A stretch of DNA of 64,000 bases from Mycobacterium sp. D16Q13 (GTDB lineage Bacteria; Actinomycetota; Actinomycetes; Mycobacteriales; Mycobacteriaceae): NCBI RefSeq assembly GCF_002013375.1, contig NZ_MAEW01000002.1, positions 1-64,000 of the forward strand. Direction: 5' to 3'. Under the pieces are notes generated by a model. It saw nothing but the letters and a program-made list of their open reading frames with translations. It was not told the DNA's origin and did no database searches. The number at the start of each line of letters is the position of its first letter. Positions within the stretch are counted from its first letter, which is position 1. This document shows, piece by piece, positions 27,586 through 37,946 of this stretch. The translations under genes were made by a program, and so were the position numbers.

Positions 27586-28962
27586 CTATTCGCCGGAGCT
27601 CGAACCCGCGCCGCTGCCGTGGCTCGACGATCCACCCCCGGGATTGGCCGGCGCCACCGGCACCGACGTCATCACTGGCATATGCCGTGATGGATTGTCG
27701 GAGTCAGAGCCCGCGCTCCCGCCACTGCCGGGGAAACCATGGATGTTCCCGGAGCCCGGGTTGTTGACGGGTGCCTGATAGACCGGCACCGGGTTGTCGG
27801 GGGTGCGGGTAATCGGGGACGGAGCCTGGATCGTCGTCGGCGCGGTAATGACGGGTGTGTCCACCGCTCCGCGCTGAGTGGTGACGATGGTCACCCCGTC
27901 GGGAGTGGTGGGGACGGTCACAACGGGGGCCGTCGAGGGCACCGTGGTGATGACCGTCGACCCCGCCACGGATGTGGACGGCGTGGGCACCGTCGTCGTC
28001 ACCGGCGCATTGGACGCGGTCGAGGTGGCCGCCGATGTCGAACTCGGCGGCGTCGACGTGGCCGACACGGTGATCGACGTTGATGCCGAAGGGGATGTCG
28101 GCGCGGAGCTCGACGACGCAGAGCCGGAGGTGCTCGCCGATGTCGAACTTGTTGTCTCCGTCGGTGACGAGGCGGTGGTCGAAGTCTCCGTCGACGATGA
28201 GGGCGTTGACGTCGGGGTCGCGGTCGTCGTCGTAGGCGTGGATTCCGATGACATCGAAGTCACCGAGGTCGTCGTGTTGGTGGCGGTCGTAATGACCGGA
28301 GGCGACAGCATGATTCGCGGCGTCTCGGTCACCATCTCCGGCGGCACCGTCGCCACTGGGTCCTTGGCGTCGATCCTGACCTCCGCCTGCTGCACCCGGC
28401 TGGCCAGTTCGGCCTTCTGCTGAGCGTCGCCCACCTCGTTGACGCGCGCGGCGGCCACCCCGAGCTGCTGCTGTGCGCCCTCCCAATCGCCTTGGGAAAT
28501 AAGCTTTTCCACCTGAGCGAGCTCAGTCTGCGCCGACAGCACCACGGGGTCGGTGCGCACCGCCGGTCCGGCACCGAACAACGAGGTACGCAGCCCGTAC
28601 AACGCGTCACCGGGATGCGATTGGTACACCGCCGCACCGAATCCACCGAACAGCAATGTCACGGCGGCAGCCGAACCCACCGTGGTGGCCAGCAGCCGTG
28701 AACGGCCACCGCGATCACGTAGGGCGTTACGCGCCTGCCCGAGTGTGGGTTTCGCGGGCATTGGCTCACGCCCGACATCCTCGCGCCACGCCGCCAACAT
28801 CATCGCCACGGCGTACTCGTCGGAATCGGAGGTGGCCACCGGCAGATCCGCCGCGATGGCGTCGATCATCCGGTTGGTGCGCCGCAGTGCCGCCAGGTCC
28901 TCGGGCCCCTCGTCACCCTGCCCGCGGGGGAACCATCCGCGTTCATCAGCCACGGTGATCAC
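27586..28962 (-). CDS. rsdA: Anti-sigma-D factor RsdA, with long Thr/Ser-rich tail
   Basis: The 458-residue membrane protein begins with the sigma-D-binding domain (residues about 18-60; EDLAALRRTNRMIDAIAADL). A single transmembrane helix follows at about 88-112 (LLATTVGSAAAVTLLFGGFG), then a helical stretch with QQLGVAAARVNEVGDAQQK. A very long Thr/Ser/Pro-rich extracytoplasmic tail fills most of residues 215-380, ending Gly/Ser-rich. M. tuberculosis RsdA (Rv3413c) is about 300 residues, so the tail is expanded here. The start overlaps the end of sigD by 17 bases (8 if GTG 28953 is used), typical of a sigma/anti-sigma operon. Release of SigD is expected by regulated proteolysis. Confidence 0.88.
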   Translation of the reverse strand: MITVADERGWFPRGQGDEGPEDLAALRRTNRMIDAIAADLPVATSDSDEYAVAMMLAAWREDVGREPMPAKPTLGQARNALRDRGGRSRLLATTVGSAAAVTLLFGGFGAAVYQSHPGDALYGLRTSLFGAGPAVRTDPVVLSAQTELAQVEKLISQGDWEGAQQQLGVAAARVNEVGDAQQKAELASRVQQAEVRIDAKDPVATVPPEMVTETPRIMLSPPVITTATNTTTSVTSMSSESTPTTTTATPTSTPSSSTETSTTASSPTETTSSTSASTSGSASSSSAPTSPSASTSITVSATSTPPSSTSAATSTASNAPVTTTVPTPSTSVAGSTVITTVPSTAPVVTVPTTPDGVTIVTTQRGAVDTPVITAPTTIQAPSPITRTPDNPVPVYQAPVNNPGSGNIHGFPGSGGSAGSDSDNPSRHMPVMTSVPVAPANPGGGSSSHGSGAGSSSGE

Positions 28963-29524
28963 CCGCCCGGGTCATCTCGGCCTTGAGTCTCTGCAATGCC
29001 CGGTGCTGCGCCACGCGCACCGCGCCCGCGCTGCTGCCCACCGCGTCGGCGGTCTCCTCCGCCGACAGGCCGACGACCACTCGCAGAATCAGGATCTCGC
29101 GCTGCTTCTCGGGCAGCACCTCCAGCAGGGCCTGCATCCGTCGTGCCGACTCGGAGTTCAACGCCTCCTGCTCGGGCCCCGCGTGGCGGTCGAACTGCTC
29201 GGGAAGACTCTCGGCCGGATCGGACTTGTCACGAGCCATCGCACGATGCGCATCAGCCACCTTGTGCGCGGCGATGCCGTACACAAACGCCAGGAACGGG
29301 CGTCCCTGATCCTGATAGCGAGGCAGCGCTGCGATCACCGCGAGACACACCTCCTGCGCTACGTCGTCTGCGGAGAGACCACTTCTTTCCGCCGTTCCGA
29401 CACGCGCGCGGCAATATCGCACCACGACGGGCCGGATGGCACTAAGTACCTCGGAAAGCGCGTCGCGATCGCCCTTGACGGCAGCAGCAACGACGTCGTC
29501 GAGCCCGCTCTCCGTACTTGTCAT
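28946..29524 (-). CDS. sigD: ECF sigma factor SigD
   Basis: The 192-residue protein has sigma region 2 (DDVAQEVCLAVIAALPRYQ, FLAFVYGIAAHKVADAHR) and region 4 (VLPEKQREILILRVVVGLSAEETADAVGSS). The linker is acidic (DKSDPAESLPEQF). Identity with SigD (Rv3414c) follows from sequence type and the adjoining rsdA, Rv3412, Rv3415c and whiB3. In M. tuberculosis SigD contributes to expression of translation and lipid genes in starvation. No clear ECF promoter is visible in its 89-base upstream gap. Confidence 0.92.
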   Translation of the reverse strand: MTSTESGLDDVVAAAVKGDRDALSEVLSAIRPVVVRYCRARVGTAERSGLSADDVAQEVCLAVIAALPRYQDQGRPFLAFVYGIAAHKVADAHRAMARDKSDPAESLPEQFDRHAGPEQEALNSESARRMQALLEVLPEKQREILILRVVVGLSAEETADAVGSSAGAVRVAQHRALQRLKAEMTRAGDHRG

Positions 29525-29613
29525 CGACTGCGCATTCCCCAGTGTTACGTGTGGTGCACCGTGGTGGTGCTGTCACCTAGGACAATAGCGTTGGACGCGG
29601 AGGGGTAACGCAT

Positions 29614-30459
29614 TTAGTCCACCACCTCGAGGCGCCACCGGCCGCCCGCCTGGGCTATCCACGCGGCACAGTCGCGGCGAATAGCAACGAGGTCTTCACG
29701 GCTTTGCCCCACCTCCTCAGCGGCGGGCAGACTCGCCAGCATCGCCGCCAGCGCCCAGCGCAGCGGTACCAGCCCATGGGCCGTCGCGGCCTGCAGCCCT
29801 CGCGCCGCGACGGCCGCCGATTCCGCGAGATCGCCCGCACTACTGAGCGCCGCCGCAAGCACCATCTCCGTCTTGACCTGGTGTCTTACCGACGGCACGT
29901 CCTGCGCGAGCCGTTCGGCGGTGCGGGCATACCGCAACGATCGCACGCCGTCACCGGACACCATGGCCAGCTCGGCGCGCACCCAGGCCAGCCGCAGGGG
30001 CAGGCGCCATGGCCAACGAGGGTCGCCATGCGCGGATAGCCGCTGCGCCTGTTCCAGTAACGCGTGAGCAAGCGGGAATCGCCCCAGCCCCAGCGCATCC
30101 GCCGCCAACCCGACGAGCCCGTCAGAGCGAGCCTCCGCGTCCGCATGGGCCATCGCCAACGCTCGGCCATCGAACCCCCGGGCCAGCGCATGCCAGCCGA
30201 GCTGACGCAGGAGCGACGCGCGTGTGCTCAGCGCCAGCGAGGCAATCCGATCCGTGTGACCCCTCGGCACCTCCAAGGCGTTCAAGCCGGCGTGCGCGGC
30301 GGCATAGCGTCCTGCTCCCCCCAACGCCACCGCGCGCAGCCAGGCATCCTCGGGTGCCGAGGCAGACGGAAGTGGCCAGATTGCTGGATGCGGCCCAAAG
30401 GCGGCATCGGTGAGCTCGGCCGCTGTGGACGTTCGGAAAGTCACCATGGGAGCGGTCAC
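29614..30459 (-). CDS. Helical-repeat hypothetical protein (Rv3415c homologue)
   Basis: The protein has about 281 residues and is rich in Ala, Leu and Arg, with paired helices repeating roughly every 35-40 residues (DAWLRAVALGGAGRYAAAHA; TRASLLRQLGWHALARG; GLAADALGLGRFPLAHALLE). This is typical of a TPR-like solenoid. No catalytic motif is seen. GTG 30459 is chosen because GAGGG lies ten bases upstream; ATG 30447 and GTG 30516 are alternatives. The position next to sigD and divergent from whiB3 matches Rv3415c, which is uncharacterised. Confidence 0.75.
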   Translation of the reverse strand: MTAPMVTFRTSTAAELTDAAFGPHPAIWPLPSASAPEDAWLRAVALGGAGRYAAAHAGLNALEVPRGHTDRIASLALSTRASLLRQLGWHALARGFDGRALAMAHADAEARSDGLVGLAADALGLGRFPLAHALLEQAQRLSAHGDPRWPWRLPLRLAWVRAELAMVSGDGVRSLRYARTAERLAQDVPSVRHQVKTEMVLAAALSSAGDLAESAAVAARGLQAATAHGLVPLRWALAAMLASLPAAEEVGQSREDLVAIRRDCAAWIAQAGGRWRLEVVD

Positions 30460-30807
30460 GGTACCAATTCCCTCGAAAATGGAGTTAACAGTTGATGCAG
30501 CGGACGTTAAATCCACGTCAACGGGCGTCGTAAACGCTAACCCAACGCAGCGTTAAGGAAACGGAAAACCCACGGCCAAAACCCGCTGACCACGCGGGTG
30601 AGCGAGCGTTACGTACCAACGAAGAGCAAAGACGATGAACGTGATGTTAATTCTGGACCTAATGGCGTGATGTTGCCATGATCATCGCCTATTGACTGCA
30701 TTTCGACCGCGCACCTACTTTGTGTACACCGCTTGTCATCGGCGACACGTCTGGTGCACTTCACTCACGCGCAGGTCGACTGCGCGCGCAGCGAGAGGGT
30801 TAACCAC
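30460..30807. other. Intergenic region before whiB3 with repeated GTTAA motifs
   Basis: This 348-base gap separates the divergent Rv3415c-like gene and whiB3. No coding frame is convincing. GTTAA occurs five times on the plus strand (30484, 30506, 30552, 30646, 30799), and AACGCT..AGCGTT forms an inverted repeat at 30534-30555. The stretch is AT-richer than its surroundings. It must hold promoters in both directions; whiB3 appears to have a long leader. Confidence 0.4.
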
Positions 30808-31098
30808 ATGCCGCAGCCACAGCAATTGCCTGGGCCCAACGCAGATATTTGGGATTGGCAGATGAAAGGCCTTTGCCGAGGGGTCGATTCGTCCGTTTTC
30901 TTCCATCCCGACGGTGAACGCGGCCGTGCCCGCGCACAGCGGGAGATGAAGGCCAAGGAGATGTGCCGGGCATGCCCGGTGCTGGTGCAGTGCCGCGCAC
31001 ACGCGCTGGCCGTCGCCGAACCGTACGGAATATGGGGTGGACTCTCCGAGTCCGAACGCGAACTGATTCTGCGCCGCGGGATACGCCGCAGCGCCTAA
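30808..31098 (+). CDS. whiB3: WhiB3 iron-sulphur redox regulator
   Basis: The 96-residue WhiB protein has the four cluster-binding cysteines at positions 23, 53, 56 and 62 (GLCRG, MCRACPVLVQC). These are followed by the GIWGG turn and a basic C-terminal DNA-binding tail (RELILRRGIRRSA). Cysteine spacing and neighbours match M. tuberculosis WhiB3 (Rv3416), which senses redox state through a 4Fe-4S cluster and controls polyketide lipid synthesis. The ATG at 30808 is chosen over an upstream frame start at 30733 because it has a GAGAGGG site and the conserved N-terminus. A strong hairpin follows. Confidence 0.93.
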   Translation: MPQPQQLPGPNADIWDWQMKGLCRGVDSSVFFHPDGERGRARAQREMKAKEMCRACPVLVQCRAHALAVAEPYGIWGGLSESERELILRRGIRRSA

Positions 31099-31111
31099 CA
31101 CGTGCAGCATG

Positions 31112-31155
31112 CGTTGGGCCCCCGCAACCATCCATCAGGTTGCGGGGGCCCAACG
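31112..31155. terminator. Perfect 18-bp hairpin between whiB3 and DUF4333 lipoprotein
   Basis: Arms CGTTGGGCCCCCGCAACC and its exact complement flank an eight-base loop. The hairpin lies between convergent genes with only a short TTT afterwards on the plus strand. It is probably a bidirectional transcription terminator for whiB3 and the lipoprotein gene. Confidence 0.8.
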
Positions 31156-31170
31156 TTTGCGGAGGCCGAT

Positions 31171-31512
31171 CTAGGTGGTGGCGCCCGCCGGCTGATCGTC
31201 GACCTTCCAGGTGAAGGAAATCTGCGATCCCTGGACATCGGTTGCCGTGACGGTGACGCCGATCGTCTTCCCCTCACCGTCGACAACCGCACACCGCCGC
31301 GTGGCGCCCTTCTCCCCCTTCAACGGCCCGTCACACGTGGCGCCGGTGAGCGTGACCCCCGTCTTGTCCTTGATGCCATCCTTGAGCCCCTGCTCCAGCT
31401 TCGCCGTGGCGAGCTCAGGGGACGATGACCCCAGACTGAACTGCGCCTCGCAGCCCGAAAGCAACAGCCCAACGAGGATCAACCCCGTCCGTCGCGGCAT
31501 GTGAGTGGCCAT
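31171..31512 (-). CDS. DUF4333-type lipoprotein
   Basis: The 113-residue precursor starts MATHMPRRTGLILVGLLLSG, with lipobox LLSGC placing the lipidated cysteine near residue 21. The mature part (ELATAKLEQGLKDGIKDKTG; CDGPLKGEKGATRRCAVVDG; GVTVTATDV) has the DUF4333 pattern with two further cysteines, common in mycobacterial envelope proteins. GGAGG lies about 11 bases upstream of this ATG; the methionine four codons on is an alternative. The role is unknown. Confidence 0.8.
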   Translation of the reverse strand: MATHMPRRTGLILVGLLLSGCEAQFSLGSSSPELATAKLEQGLKDGIKDKTGVTLTGATCDGPLKGEKGATRRCAVVDGEGKTIGVTVTATDVQGSQISFTWKVDDQPAGATT

Positions 31513-31541
31513 CGGATCAGTAAACCTCCGCACGGCACAGA

Positions 31542-31581
31542 CGAAAACACCCCCGGTCCACACGGGCCGGGGGTGTTTTCG
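31542..31581 (-). terminator. Rho-independent terminator after groEL1
   Basis: The arms CGAAAACACCCCCGG and CCGGGGGTGTTTTCG (15 bp) flank a ten-base loop, 13 bases beyond the groEL1 stop. On the minus strand the 3' arm carries TTTT. It also lies just upstream of the lipoprotein gene and could insulate it. Confidence 0.8.
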
Positions 31582-31593
31582 TAGTGCGTTGAG

Positions 31594-33222
<1,629 letters not shown>

Positions 33223-33268
33223 CTATTCGGCTGATTCAGTACCGGACAGGAATAGGTAAAAACGCGTG

Positions 33269-33311
33269 CCGCCCCGGAAATCGCCTGCGGTGCAGGCCGA
33301 TTCCGGGGCGG
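33269..33311 (-). terminator. Hairpin with T-run between groES and groEL1 (possible attenuator)
   Basis: Read on the minus strand, a near-perfect stem of about 19 bp (CCGCCCCGGAATCG...) ends CGGGGCGG and is followed within eight bases by TTTTT. It sits 11 bases after the groES stop and about 55 before groEL1. It is shaped like an intrinsic terminator and may cause partial termination or mark mRNA processing. Confidence 0.65.
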
Positions 33312-33321
33312 TCACACGGTG

Positions 33322-33621
33322 TTACTTGCTAACGACAGCCAGCACGTCGCGAGCCGACAGGATCAAGTACTCCTCGCCGTTGTACTTGATCTCGGTGCCG
33401 CCGTACTTGCTGTAGATGACGACGTCGCCTTCGGACACGTCCAGGGGGATCCGCTTGTCGCCATCCTCATCCCAGCGGCCGGGGCCAACTGCGACGACGG
33501 TGCCTTCTTGCGGCTTCTCCTTGGCGGTGTCCGGGATGACCAGACCGGAAGCGGTCGTGGTCTCGGCCTCATTGGCCTGAACGAGGATCTTGTCCTCGAG
33601 TGGCTTGATGTTCACGGCCAC
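33322..33621 (-). CDS. groES: Co-chaperonin GroES
   Basis: The protein has 99 residues from GTG 33621, the start that gives the conserved [20 protein letters not shown]-terminus; a frame extending upstream to 33684 is not conserved. The mobile loop ([11 protein letters not shown]) and the C-terminal [17 protein letters not shown] are intact. GroES caps the GroEL ring. It is the first gene of the groES-groEL1 operon and has a CIRCE operator upstream for HrcA control. Confidence 0.97.
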   Translation of the reverse strand: MAVNIKPLEDKILVQANEAETTTASGLVIPDTAKEKPQEGTVVAVGPGRWDEDGDKRIPLDVSEGDVVIYSKYGGTEIKYNGEEYLILSARDVLAVVSK

Positions 33622-33757
33622 AGTGATCCCTTTCCCTCTCAGGGTGGCTCGGTGGGCCTGATGCCCATGAGCCTGGATTGTCAACAGATGTTTCGGCGGC
33701 CGGATGAGTGTCGCGCCGTCGTCGCGGGTGCCGACACGACGTCCAACCGATCGCCAT

Positions 33758-33784
33758 CTAGCACTCTATACATGAGAGTGCTAG
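33758..33784. promoter_or_regulatory. CIRCE operator (HrcA site) upstream of groES
   Basis: CTAGCACTC-N9-GAGTGCTAG is a perfect nine-base inverted repeat with a nine-base spacer. It matches the CIRCE consensus TTAGCACTC-N9-GAGTGCTAA except at the outermost bases. HrcA represses groESL through this site. Confidence 0.95.
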
Positions 33785-33804
33785 CGCTCAAGGCTGGGTT
33801 CTGG

Positions 33805-34263
33805 TTACCCGCTCAGAGTCTCGGGATCCATGAGCAGATGTGCCGACACATCGCCGATCATCTCGACATCCACCCGGCGCGAGCTGAAGTACCAACCCCG
33901 CTCGTCCCGGGCGAATGTGTCCCGATATCGGCCCACGACGATCGGCTGCAGCGGCAGCTGCTCGGTGGCCTGCACCACGCAAAACGTCGATCGGGCCGAG
34001 GCTGTGCCGTCGTCGGTGACCTCGACGATCGGGTTGAGCACCAGATGCCTGGTGCGCGGTGTGCCGCCGGTCTCGCGGTAGCGGCGGGTGGTGGTGAAGA
34101 AAAGTTTGGTGATGGCCGAGGCGCCGGAGACGCTCCCCTGTTCCCCGCCAAAGGAGCCGCGACCAAGGAGCTCACCGACCCCGTCGAAATCGCCCGCGTC
34201 CATCAGCTCGGCGTACCGGTACAGCAGATCGGTGATGGCAAGGCGGTCCGCGACGCTTGTCAC
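33805..34263 (-). CDS. SnoaL-like/NTF2-fold protein
   Basis: The 152-residue protein starts at GTG within a GTGA overlap with the tsaD stop. [24 protein letters not shown] is the standard opening of SnoaL_4-type proteins. [22 protein letters not shown] and [21 protein letters not shown] continue the cone-shaped NTF2 fold. Such proteins act as small isomerases, dehydratases or hydroxylases, or bind ligands. No specific reaction can be named. It is the last gene of the t6A operon. Confidence 0.8.
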   Translation of the reverse strand: MTSVADRLAITDLLYRYAELMDAGDFDGVGELLGRGSFGGEQGSVSGASAITKLFFTTTRRYRETGGTPRTRHLVLNPIVEVTDDGTASARSTFCVVQATEQLPLQPIVVGRYRDTFARDERGWYFSSRRVDVEMIGDVSAHLLMDPETLSG

Positions 34264-35294
34264 CGCACCTGGCCCCGGACGACCGGCAGCCCCGGATCCA
34301 CAGCGGCCTGTAGCGAGGACGGCTGCGCCCCCGCCGCCACCAAGTGCGCCGCGAAGGAGGCGATCATGGCGCCATTGTCGGTGCACAACCGCAACGGCGG
34401 CACACGAAGCGTCAGGCCTGCCTCGGCGCACCGCTGCTCCGCCAGCTCACGCACCCGCGAGTTGGCGGCCACACCACCGGCGATCAGCAGCGTCGTCACC
34501 CCCAGGTCTGTCGCCGCACGCACCGCCTTCATGGTCAGCACATCGGCCACCGCCTCCTGGAACCCTGCGGCCACATCCGCCGGAGAGAAATCGGGTGCTT
34601 CACGGTGTTTTTCCACGTAGCGCGCGACAGCCGTCTTGAGCCCCGAGAAACTGAAGCTATGTCTGTCGTCGCGCGGCCCCGTCATCCCGCGCGGAAACGG
34701 AACCGCCGACGAATCACCTTGCCGGGCAAGCTCGTCAAGCGCCTTGCCGCCCGGGTATCCGAGACCGAGGAGCCGGGCCACCTTGTCGTAGGCCTCACCG
34801 GCGGCATCGTCGACCGTGGCACCGAGTTCCTCGATCGGCTCGGCGAGCGACCGCACGTGCAACAGACTGGTGTGCCCTCCCGAGACCAACAGCGCCACGC
34901 ATTCGGGCAGCGGCCCGTTCTCGTAGACATCGGCGGCAATGTGTCCGCCCAGATGATTGACGCCGTAGAAGGGCAGCCCCCAGGCCAGTGCCAGCCCCTT
35001 GGCCGCCGAGACCCCGACGAGGAGCGCCCCCGCCAATCCCGGCCCGATGGTCGCGGCGATCACGTCAGGCTTCTGCACCCCCGCGATATCCAACGCGCGC
35101 CGGGCAGTGGCACCGAGCGCCTCCAGATGAGCGCGGGATGCGATCTCGGGCACCACCCCACCGAAACGTGCGTGCTCGTCGACGCTGGAGGCCACCTCGT
35201 CGGCCAACAGCACCACCGACCCGTCCGGGGTCAGCTCGGCGATACCCACTCCGGTTTCATCGCAGGAGCTTTCAATGGCGAGGATGACTGTCAT
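34260..35294 (-). CDS. tsaD: tRNA N6-adenosine threonylcarbamoyltransferase TsaD
   Basis: The 344-residue ASKHA-fold protein shows SCDETGVGI near the N-terminus and the metal-binding [37 protein letters not shown] and the C-terminal DNGAMIA complete the signature. TsaD transfers the threonylcarbamoyl group to A37 of ANN-decoding tRNAs, working with TsaB and TsaE, which are encoded in the same operon. It was formerly called gcp. rimI precedes it by 12 bases. Confidence 0.96.
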   Translation of the reverse strand: MTVILAIESSCDETGVGIAELTPDGSVVLLADEVASSVDEHARFGGVVPEIASRAHLEALGATARRALDIAGVQKPDVIAATIGPGLAGALLVGVSAAKGLALAWGLPFYGVNHLGGHIAADVYENGPLPECVALLVSGGHTSLLHVRSLAEPIEELGATVDDAAGEAYDKVARLLGLGYPGGKALDELARQGDSSAVPFPRGMTGPRDDRHSFSFSGLKTAVARYVEKHREAPDFSPADVAAGFQEAVADVLTMKAVRAATDLGVTTLLIAGGVAANSRVRELAEQRCAEAGLTLRVPPLRLCTDNGAMIASFAAHLVAAGAQPSSLQAAVDPGLPVVRGQVR

Positions 35295-35306
35295 GGCAGC
35301 ATCAGC

Positions 35307-35774
35307 CTATTTCACAGCACCGTGCGCAGGGCGTTTCATGGTAAAGGCGTCTGCCCCACTGCCTGGGTAGTACCGCTTGCGCACGCCGACGGTCTCGAAT
35401 CCAGTGCCATGATAGAGCGCGATCGCGGCCTCGTTGTCGGTGCGCACCTCCAGGAACACTGGCCCTGGGTCCCGGTCGGCATGCGCGAGCAACGCATCCA
35501 GCAGACGCCGTCCTATCCCCTGCTTCTGATAGGCGGGATCGACGCCGATGGTGTGAATCTCGTACTCCGGTTCCTGATGTCCCAACCGGGAGATGCCGCC
35601 GTATCCCACCACCGTGTACCCGTCCCTGGCCGCCAGGTAGTAGATGTGGGTGGATGCGAGCTCCGTGCGGAATGCCGACTCCGGCCACGGGTCGTCACCT
35701 GCGAACAGAACCGCCTCGAGTTCGGCGCATCGACGAGCATCGCGCCGGCGAAGCGGCTTGAGCACGACCGTCAT
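35307..35774 (-). CDS. rimI: Ribosomal-protein-alanine N-acetyltransferase RimI
   Basis: The 155-residue GNAT protein has IHTIGVDPAYQKQGIGRRLLDALL (motif A with Q-x-x-G-I-G) and FLEVRTDNEAAIALYHGTGFETVG, which is characteristic of RimI (NEAAIALY, GF). It acetylates the N-terminal alanine of ribosomal protein S18 in model bacteria and probably other termini in mycobacteria. It lies between tsaB (four-base ATGA overlap) and tsaD, the classic arrangement. Confidence 0.92.
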   Translation of the reverse strand: MTVVLKPLRRRDARRCAELEAVLFAGDDPWPESAFRTELASTHIYYLAARDGYTVVGYGGISRLGHQEPEYEIHTIGVDPAYQKQGIGRRLLDALLAHADRDPGPVFLEVRTDNEAAIALYHGTGFETVGVRKRYYPGSGADAFTMKRPAHGAVK

Positions 35775-36394
35775 CGACGTGGTTCTTTGGCATCGGGGCG
35801 GCGCAGATACAGCGGAGTAAGAGCACCCGGGGGCCGGCCCCAGTCCACCGCCTGCACCAGCCTGGACGGCGACGGGTACTGACGGTCGAGCACCGGGAGG
35901 TCGAAAAGCACTGTGTGGTCCGGTGATCCGGCCACCCGGGTGAATCCCTCTGACGACACGGCTGCGGGCGCATCGACGGCCGGGCCGCTGATGCGTGTGC
36001 CGTCCCGATAACCGGCCCAGTACACCTCACGCCGGCGCGCGTCGGTGACGACGAGAACGCTGCCGCTGGTGCCGTAGCCGATGGCGTCGAGCGTGCACAC
36101 CGGGTACACCGGAATATCCAGCGCCAGGCCCATGGCCGATGCGGTGGCCATGCCCACGCGCAGGCCCGTGAATGGACCCGGGCCGCAACCCACCACGATC
36201 GCGTCGAGCTCGCCCACCGATACGCCGGCGTCCACGCAGGCCGCACCGATGTTGGGCGTGAGCGCCTCGGCATGCCCCTTGGCACCCATGGTGATTCGCT
36301 CAGAAAGGGCGTCCACCGATCCATCTGGCGCGCGTCTGACAAGGCCCGCCGTGATGGCAGGGGTGGCCGTGTCCACGGCGAGTATCACGCTCAT
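35771..36394 (-). CDS. tsaB: tRNA threonylcarbamoyladenosine protein TsaB
   Basis: The 207-residue ASKHA-fold protein starts MSVILAVDTATPAITAGLV, with VGCGPGPFTGLRVGMATASA as the TsaB signature. It lacks the metal-binding histidines of TsaD, with which it forms the catalytic pair for t6A synthesis. ATGA overlaps link it to tsaE upstream and rimI downstream. It corresponds to Rv3421c. Confidence 0.93.
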   Translation of the reverse strand: MSVILAVDTATPAITAGLVRRAPDGSVDALSERITMGAKGHAEALTPNIGAACVDAGVSVGELDAIVVGCGPGPFTGLRVGMATASAMGLALDIPVYPVCTLDAIGYGTSGSVLVVTDARRREVYWAGYRDGTRISGPAVDAPAAVSSEGFTRVAGSPDHTVLFDLPVLDRQYPSPSRLVQAVDWGRPPGALTPLYLRRPDAKEPRR

Positions 36395-36858
36395 GGCTCA
36401 CGGCTCCAATGCCAGGTTGCGGTGCGCTCATCGGAGTCGGCCGCGCGCTCCAGCCGGATGTCCAGATGGTGTTCCGACAGTCGCTCCGCAAGCCCCTCTC
36501 CCCATTCGACGACCACCACCGAATCGTCGAGGTCGGTATCGAGGTCCAATGAGTCGAGTTCACCGATCAGGTCGGCACTCTGATGTTCCAGCAATCGGTA
36601 GACGTCCACGTGCACCAGCGCCGGGGCCCCTGGGCGGCGCGCCTCATGAACCCGCGCGAGCACGTAGGACGGCGAGGTTACCGGGCCGTCGACATCCATG
36701 CCCTGCGCAATCCCCTTGGTCAACGCCGTCTTTCCGGCCCCGAGAGGCCCACTGAGCACCACGACATCGCCCGCGGCGAGGTCTCGTCCGATCCGCGCAC
36801 CGAAATCCAGCGTGTCCTCCAGCGTCGGCAAGGCGACGCTTCCCGACTCATCGATCAC
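36391..36858 (-). CDS. tsaE: tRNA threonylcarbamoyladenosine ATPase TsaE
   Basis: The 155-residue P-loop protein has Walker A in LSGPLGAGKTALTKGIAQGM, SPSYVLARVHEA and Walker B-like VVVVEWGEGLAERL. TsaE regulates the TsaBD complex by ATP hydrolysis. It starts at GTG overlapping the stop of the upstream hydrolase (GTGA) and overlaps tsaB downstream. It corresponds to Rv3422c. Confidence 0.93.
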   Translation of the reverse strand: MIDESGSVALPTLEDTLDFGARIGRDLAAGDVVVLSGPLGAGKTALTKGIAQGMDVDGPVTSPSYVLARVHEARRPGAPALVHVDVYRLLEHQSADLIGELDSLDLDTDLDDSVVVVEWGEGLAERLSEHHLDIRLERAADSDERTATWHWSREP

Positions 36859-37946
36859 AGCCCGGTCCGATCACGCAGACGCTGTTTGATCGCGGCGAAG
36901 AGTGTTGGGGTTGATCGCCTGACTAGCCGATCAATGCCGTCGTTGACGATTCCCGGATGCTCCAGCTGCACCAGATGTCCCGATTCGCGCACCAGGATCA
37001 GCTCATCGAGTCCACGTGTCCCCAATTGCGCTGCCATGGACTCCGATTGGACCTGCGGGGTCAGCATGTCCGTATCGCCGCACACCACCAGACTGGGCAG
37101 CGGCGCGATGGTTGGCAGCGCCGCGGTCTCATCGTGCTCCTCCAGTGCCCGCAGAAAATCCACGATGGTTGTGACGGGTGTCTGATGGATCATCCGCTCG
37201 CTGAACTTCACCAGCGTAGGGCTCACCCGCTGGCCGCCATACGAGGCGGCCTGCAGCACCGGACCAACGAGTGACTTGACCGCGCCGCGGCCGTGGTGGG
37301 CGGGACGCGGCGCGTAATGAACGGCCGTCCGCAGGACACGCAGTGCCGGATTGCGCAACCCCTCGCCAATCGCCGTGTGCGAAAGACCTTCGGCCGCACT
37401 GGCGATCAACCCGACACCGACAATTCTGCGGCCATACTGCCCGGGATGGCGACCGGCGTGCGCGAGGATAGTCATGCCGCCCATCGAATGCCCCACCAGA
37501 ACCGCATTGCCCCGGGGCACCAACACCCGCAGCACCGTTTCGAGGTCATCGCCGAGCTGTCTGATGGTGCACGACTTCGGGGCAGGAAGACCCGAACGCC
37601 CATGTCCGCGTTGGTCATAGAAAACCATCCGAACCTGGTCGCCCCAGCGGTCGGCGAGCTCGCGGCGCTGGAAATGAAAGGACGCCATCTGCAGACAGAA
37701 TCCGTGTACGAACACGACGGTCAGTGGCGCATTCGACGGGCCTACCTCGCGAACCGCGAGCGGCACACCGTCATCGGTCATCACGATGCTGCCGCGATCG
37801 GTCTCCAACAGGTCGAAGTCCTCATCGCGGTAGGGATCGTCGAACCTGCGCCGACCGATCGAGCGCGCGGTGCCCACACCGGCCACCGTGACCACGGCAC
37901 CGAGCCCTGCCACGCCGGCCAGCCAGGCGTTCGACTTACTGCTCAA
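36855..37946 (-). CDS. Alpha/beta hydrolase, membrane-anchored
   Basis: The protein is about 363 residues if it starts at TTG 37946, inside the last codons of alr; no ATG or GTG gives a conserved start nearby, so the exact 5' end is moderately uncertain. An N-terminal hydrophobic helix ([18 protein letters not shown]) precedes an alpha/beta hydrolase domain with oxyanion segment [11 protein letters not shown], nucleophile GHSMGG, acid in CGDTDMLTP and a late histidine in [11 protein letters not shown]. It is probably an envelope esterase or lipase; the substrate is unknown. It sits between alr and tsaE in one operon. Confidence 0.82.
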   Translation of the reverse strand: MSSKSNAWLAGVAGLGAVVTVAGVGTARSIGRRRFDDPYRDEDFDLLETDRGSIVMTDDGVPLAVREVGPSNAPLTVVFVHGFCLQMASFHFQRRELADRWGDQVRMVFYDQRGHGRSGLPAPKSCTIRQLGDDLETVLRVLVPRGNAVLVGHSMGGMTILAHAGRHPGQYGRRIVGVGLIASAAEGLSHTAIGEGLRNPALRVLRTAVHYAPRPAHHGRGAVKSLVGPVLQAASYGGQRVSPTLVKFSERMIHQTPVTTIVDFLRALEEHDETAALPTIAPLPSLVVCGDTDMLTPQVQSESMAAQLGTRGLDELILVRESGHLVQLEHPGIVNDGIDRLVRRSTPTLFAAIKQRLRDRTGL

